Assembly (NCBI RefSeq): GCF_023283885.1
Contig: NZ_JAKILA010000006.1
Location: 62,001 to 126,000, forward strand
DNA length: 64,000 nt
Direction of reading: 5' to 3'
Origin: Shewanella basaltis
GTDB lineage: Bacteria; Pseudomonadota; Gammaproteobacteria; Enterobacterales; Shewanellaceae
Shown here one piece after another: positions 61,741 to 64,000 of the stretch (within the stretch, counting starts at the first letter, position 1; every line of letters begins with the position of its first letter). A program made the position numbers and the translations under genes. The notes under the pieces are model-generated. The model did not search any database and was not told the DNA's origin. It worked only from the letters and a program-made list of their open reading frames with translations.

Positions 61741-62433
61741 ATGAAAATCGGTATCATTGGCGCTATGGAGCCAGAAGTTGTTCATTTAGTGCAAGCAATC
61801 GTTAATCCTGTTCACACCACCGTTGCTGGCATCGAATTTATTAGTGGCAACATTGCCGATAAGGACATTGTGGTTACACGTTCAGGTATTGGTAAGGTCG
61901 CGGCCAGTATTGCAACCACGTTACTGATTGAAAAATTTGCGGTCACTCATGTGATTAATACCGGTTCAGCTGGCGGCTTTGTCGATGAGCTCGCCATTGG
62001 CGATATCGTTATTTCATCTGAAGTACGTCACCACGATGTTGATGTGACCGCGTTTGGTTATGAAATTGGCCAAATGGCACAACAACCCGCCGCATTTTTA
62101 CCCGACAACACATTGGTCAATGCGGCTAAAAAAGCCGTTGCAACGTTAGGTGAAGTAAAAGCCATCGAAGGCTTAATTTGTACTGGTGACAGCTTTATTT
62201 GCGATCCTGTGCGTACCAAGGTAATGCGCGAAAACTTTCCAACCATGGCAGCATGCGAAATGGAAGGGGCTGCCATTGCCCAGGTTTGTCATCAGTTTAA
62301 CGTGCCATTTGTGGTCATTCGTTCTTTATCTGACAATGCCAATAATGATTCACCGGTTGATTTTGACTCGTATATCATTAAGGCGGGTTTGCATTCTGCT
62401 ATGATGGTGATAGCGCTGTTACAACAGTTATAA
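61741..62433 (+). CDS. mtnN: 5'-methylthioadenosine/S-adenosylhomocysteine nucleosidase
   Basis: Hydrolyses MTA and SAH to adenine and thioribose sugars, feeding methionine salvage and the activated methyl cycle. The protein has 230 residues. Motifs: [32 protein letters not shown], and [17 protein letters not shown] with the active-site Glu. The catalytic Asp is in RSLSDNA. Single gene; a truncated repeat lies upstream. Confidence 0.97.
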   Translation: MKIGIIGAMEPEVVHLVQAIVNPVHTTVAGIEFISGNIADKDIVVTRSGIGKVAASIATTLLIEKFAVTHVINTGSAGGFVDELAIGDIVISSEVRHHDVDVTAFGYEIGQMAQQPAAFLPDNTLVNAAKKAVATLGEVKAIEGLICTGDSFICDPVRTKVMRENFPTMAACEMEGAAIAQVCHQFNVPFVVIRSLSDNANNDSPVDFDSYIIKAGLHSAMMVIALLQQL

Positions 62434-62546
62434 TTGTTTCACATGGGTTCAGTGTCGAAATAAAGCGCCGCTGAACCCATGGCTTTAGCATTAAAAAACA
62501 ACAGCGCCTTGTCCGCTTGCTCTTGTAGCCCAAATATCGAGCCGTT

Positions 62547-63554
62547 ATGATTAATCAAGTATTCAATCCGCAACTATTGAGCCAAGACGGTGGACTGTTA
62601 CAAAGCTGCTGTATTTTATTTGGCGCATTAGTATTAGCTCGATTTGCCCCGATTTCTAGAGATTTACAACCCCTGCTTTGGTTTAATCGTATAGCCGTTT
62701 TGATTGCGACCAAGGTCAATCACCCTGAACGCGCGGTAAGCCAACAACTTACTGCTGGTATTCTTGCAACCCTCCTTCTTGTCGTTCCTTGCGCAATAAT
62801 AGTGAGTTTTTTACTGGATTTGGCAGCCTATCCTTGGTTTTTTGAACTGATTATTTTGTATTTTTGTTTATGTGACTCCGCATTTAAGCCTGTCGCCGAA
62901 AAAGTCGTTAGCGCAATTAAGTCTGGAAACAAGCAAGATGCTAAGCAATTGCTCTCGCCATGGGTAAGTCAAAACACGCAAGTACTCTCTGAAGTCGGCT
63001 TAAGTAAAACCACCATTGAGAAGCTCTTTACCACACCCATTTATGGCACATTGGCCACGGTATTATTTTTTGCTTTAGGCGGGGCGATAATGGCATTGGT
63101 AGTGAGAATGCTAAGGCAACTTGAGCATAGTTGGCCACCGTATCACCCCCACTTTCATGTGTTTGCCAGCTTTGTTGGCCAATTTAATCGGGTCATCTTT
63201 TTTGTTCCAACCTTACTATGGCATTGCTCGCTAGCGATTCAATTTGGGCAACTGGGCCTAACCTCTATTGTATCGTCTATGCAGCCACCGCCAGGCGATA
63301 AACAACATTTGAATAACCATTATGGCAGTTATAATTTGGCTGCAAAACTCCTTAAAATCGAACTTGGCGGCCCGCAGCAGTTTATCAATAATGGCCATAC
63401 TATTCGTGTTGACCTACCCAAAGTCAAAGCGGGGCCATTACCAGACTATCGCCATATCAAGCAAGCAATCACAGTGACACAAACAGCCAATCTATTTTGG
63501 ATTAGCTTAACCTTATTGCTGCCATTAATTTGGACTGGATTAAGATTTATTTAA
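62547..63554 (+). CDS. cbiB: CbiB/CobD-family membrane protein (cobinamide-phosphate synthase-like)
   Basis: Membrane protein of 335 residues resembling CbiB (adenosylcobinamide-phosphate synthase), which joins aminopropanol phosphate to cobyric acid. Hydrophobic segments lie at about 20-35, 70-105, 170-190, 213-232 and 315-335. A family-like motif is PPPGDKQHLNN...FIN. The sequence is divergent and lacks part of the conserved early family motif, so a role in cobalamin synthesis is plausible but unproven; no other cob/cbi genes are in the window. Confidence 0.72.
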   Translation: MINQVFNPQLLSQDGGLLQSCCILFGALVLARFAPISRDLQPLLWFNRIAVLIATKVNHPERAVSQQLTAGILATLLLVVPCAIIVSFLLDLAAYPWFFELIILYFCLCDSAFKPVAEKVVSAIKSGNKQDAKQLLSPWVSQNTQVLSEVGLSKTTIEKLFTTPIYGTLATVLFFALGGAIMALVVRMLRQLEHSWPPYHPHFHVFASFVGQFNRVIFFVPTLLWHCSLAIQFGQLGLTSIVSSMQPPPGDKQHLNNHYGSYNLAAKLLKIELGGPQQFINNGHTIRVDLPKVKAGPLPDYRHIKQAITVTQTANLFWISLTLLLPLIWTGLRFI

Positions 63555-63754
63555 AAGGTGCAAATCCTGTTTTAAACACGCTATTATTTAGCGATAATAT
63601 GCCTACATTTGCTGTTGCAGACAGATTAAGTCGAAACGTCATAATCGATCGTTAACATCAACATCTGGCAAAGGCTTACACATATACCACTGTATATCCT
63701 CCATTGTCTTAGACTGTTGATTATTACCTGCTTGACACCTGCTTAGGAACACCA

Positions 63755-64000
63755 TGTTACTCAACAATTTACATGTATCATTAACCACTCCGGCTTTGCT
63801 TTTTCCGGCTATTTCGTTGTTATTATTGGCCTATACCAACCGGTTTTTCTCACTGGCGGCATTAATCCGTCAATTGAGTAGCGATAAAAAACCTGTGCAA
63901 GATGAACAAATTAAAAACTTACGCCAGCGGATTATTATTATCCGCAAAATGCAAGAAGCTGGTGTCAGCAGTTTTGCCTTGTGCGTACTTTGCATGATAT
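63755..64000 (+). CDS. DUF2721-family membrane protein (5' part, cut by window end)
   Basis: The first 82 codons of a gene that continues past the window. The protein starts MLLNNLHVSLTTPALLFPAISLLLLAY, then RFFSLAALIRQL and LRQRIIIIRKMQEAGVSSF, which is the pattern of DUF2721 membrane proteins (function unknown). AGGA lies six bases before the ATG. Only part of the sequence is seen. Confidence 0.8.

Overview
The window is chromosomal DNA of a gammaproteobacterium, most likely Shewanella or a close relative in the Alteromonadales. The evidence is gene content and order. An oxyR - stand-alone HPt - yhcC - gltBD block with a neighbouring membrane class III adenylate cyclase is recognised from Shewanella. 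The rpoE-rseABC / lepA-lepB-rnc-era-recO-pdxJ-acpS and rpsP-rimM-trmD-rplS blocks are standard for gammaproteobacteria. No rRNA, tRNA, CRISPR array, transposase or prophage gene was seen.

Region by region. Positions 1-2550 hold trpR, a cytochrome c' gene and a diheme cytochrome b561 gene. Positions 2.5-8.0 kb hold raiA (with a CRP site) and the aromatic amino-acid genes: pheA behind a phenylalanine leader-peptide attenuator, then tyrA and aroF on the other strand. PheA carries an additional C-terminal domain that looks like a decayed DAHP synthase. Positions 8.2-14.4 kb hold the rpsP operon, ffh, ypjD and corB. Positions 14.4-26.8 kb run acpS, pdxJ, recO, era, rnc, lepB, lepA, rseC, rseB, rseA, rpoE (minus strand) and nadB (plus strand). 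Positions 26.7-36.3 kb hold ygfX, sdhE, nhaR, nhaA, thyA, a TauE/TSUP transporter, ptsP and rppH. Next come a 1.2 kb gene-free stretch with a cluster of DnaA boxes, then mutH, the adenylate cyclase, oxyR, the HPt protein, yhcC and gltBD (to 47.5 kb).

Positions 47.9-61.5 kb look like an accessory block: a PilZ protein, a DoxX-like protein, and a long co-directional cluster. That cluster holds a TonB-dependent receptor, a TVP38-type membrane domain fused to a flavin disulfide oxidoreductase, a DUF547 protein, a YnjBCD-type ABC importer, a CDP-alcohol phosphatidyltransferase and a fatty-acid-hydroxylase-family enzyme. A cytosolic zinc-binding chemoreceptor follows. Core genes return with mtnN, a cbiB-like gene and a DUF2721 gene cut by the window end.

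Small non-coding repeats are scattered between genes. Two families have clear terminal inverted repeats (MITE-like), and a third is a short dispersed repeat. MITE ends supply the stop codons of two flanking genes, and one copy sits between gltD and its likely terminator. Regulation that can be read directly includes the phe attenuator, a sigma-E promoter in front of rpoE, a near-perfect CRP site in front of raiA, a Crp/Fnr-type site in front of the adenylate cyclase gene, and a symmetrical 30-bp dyad in front of aroF.
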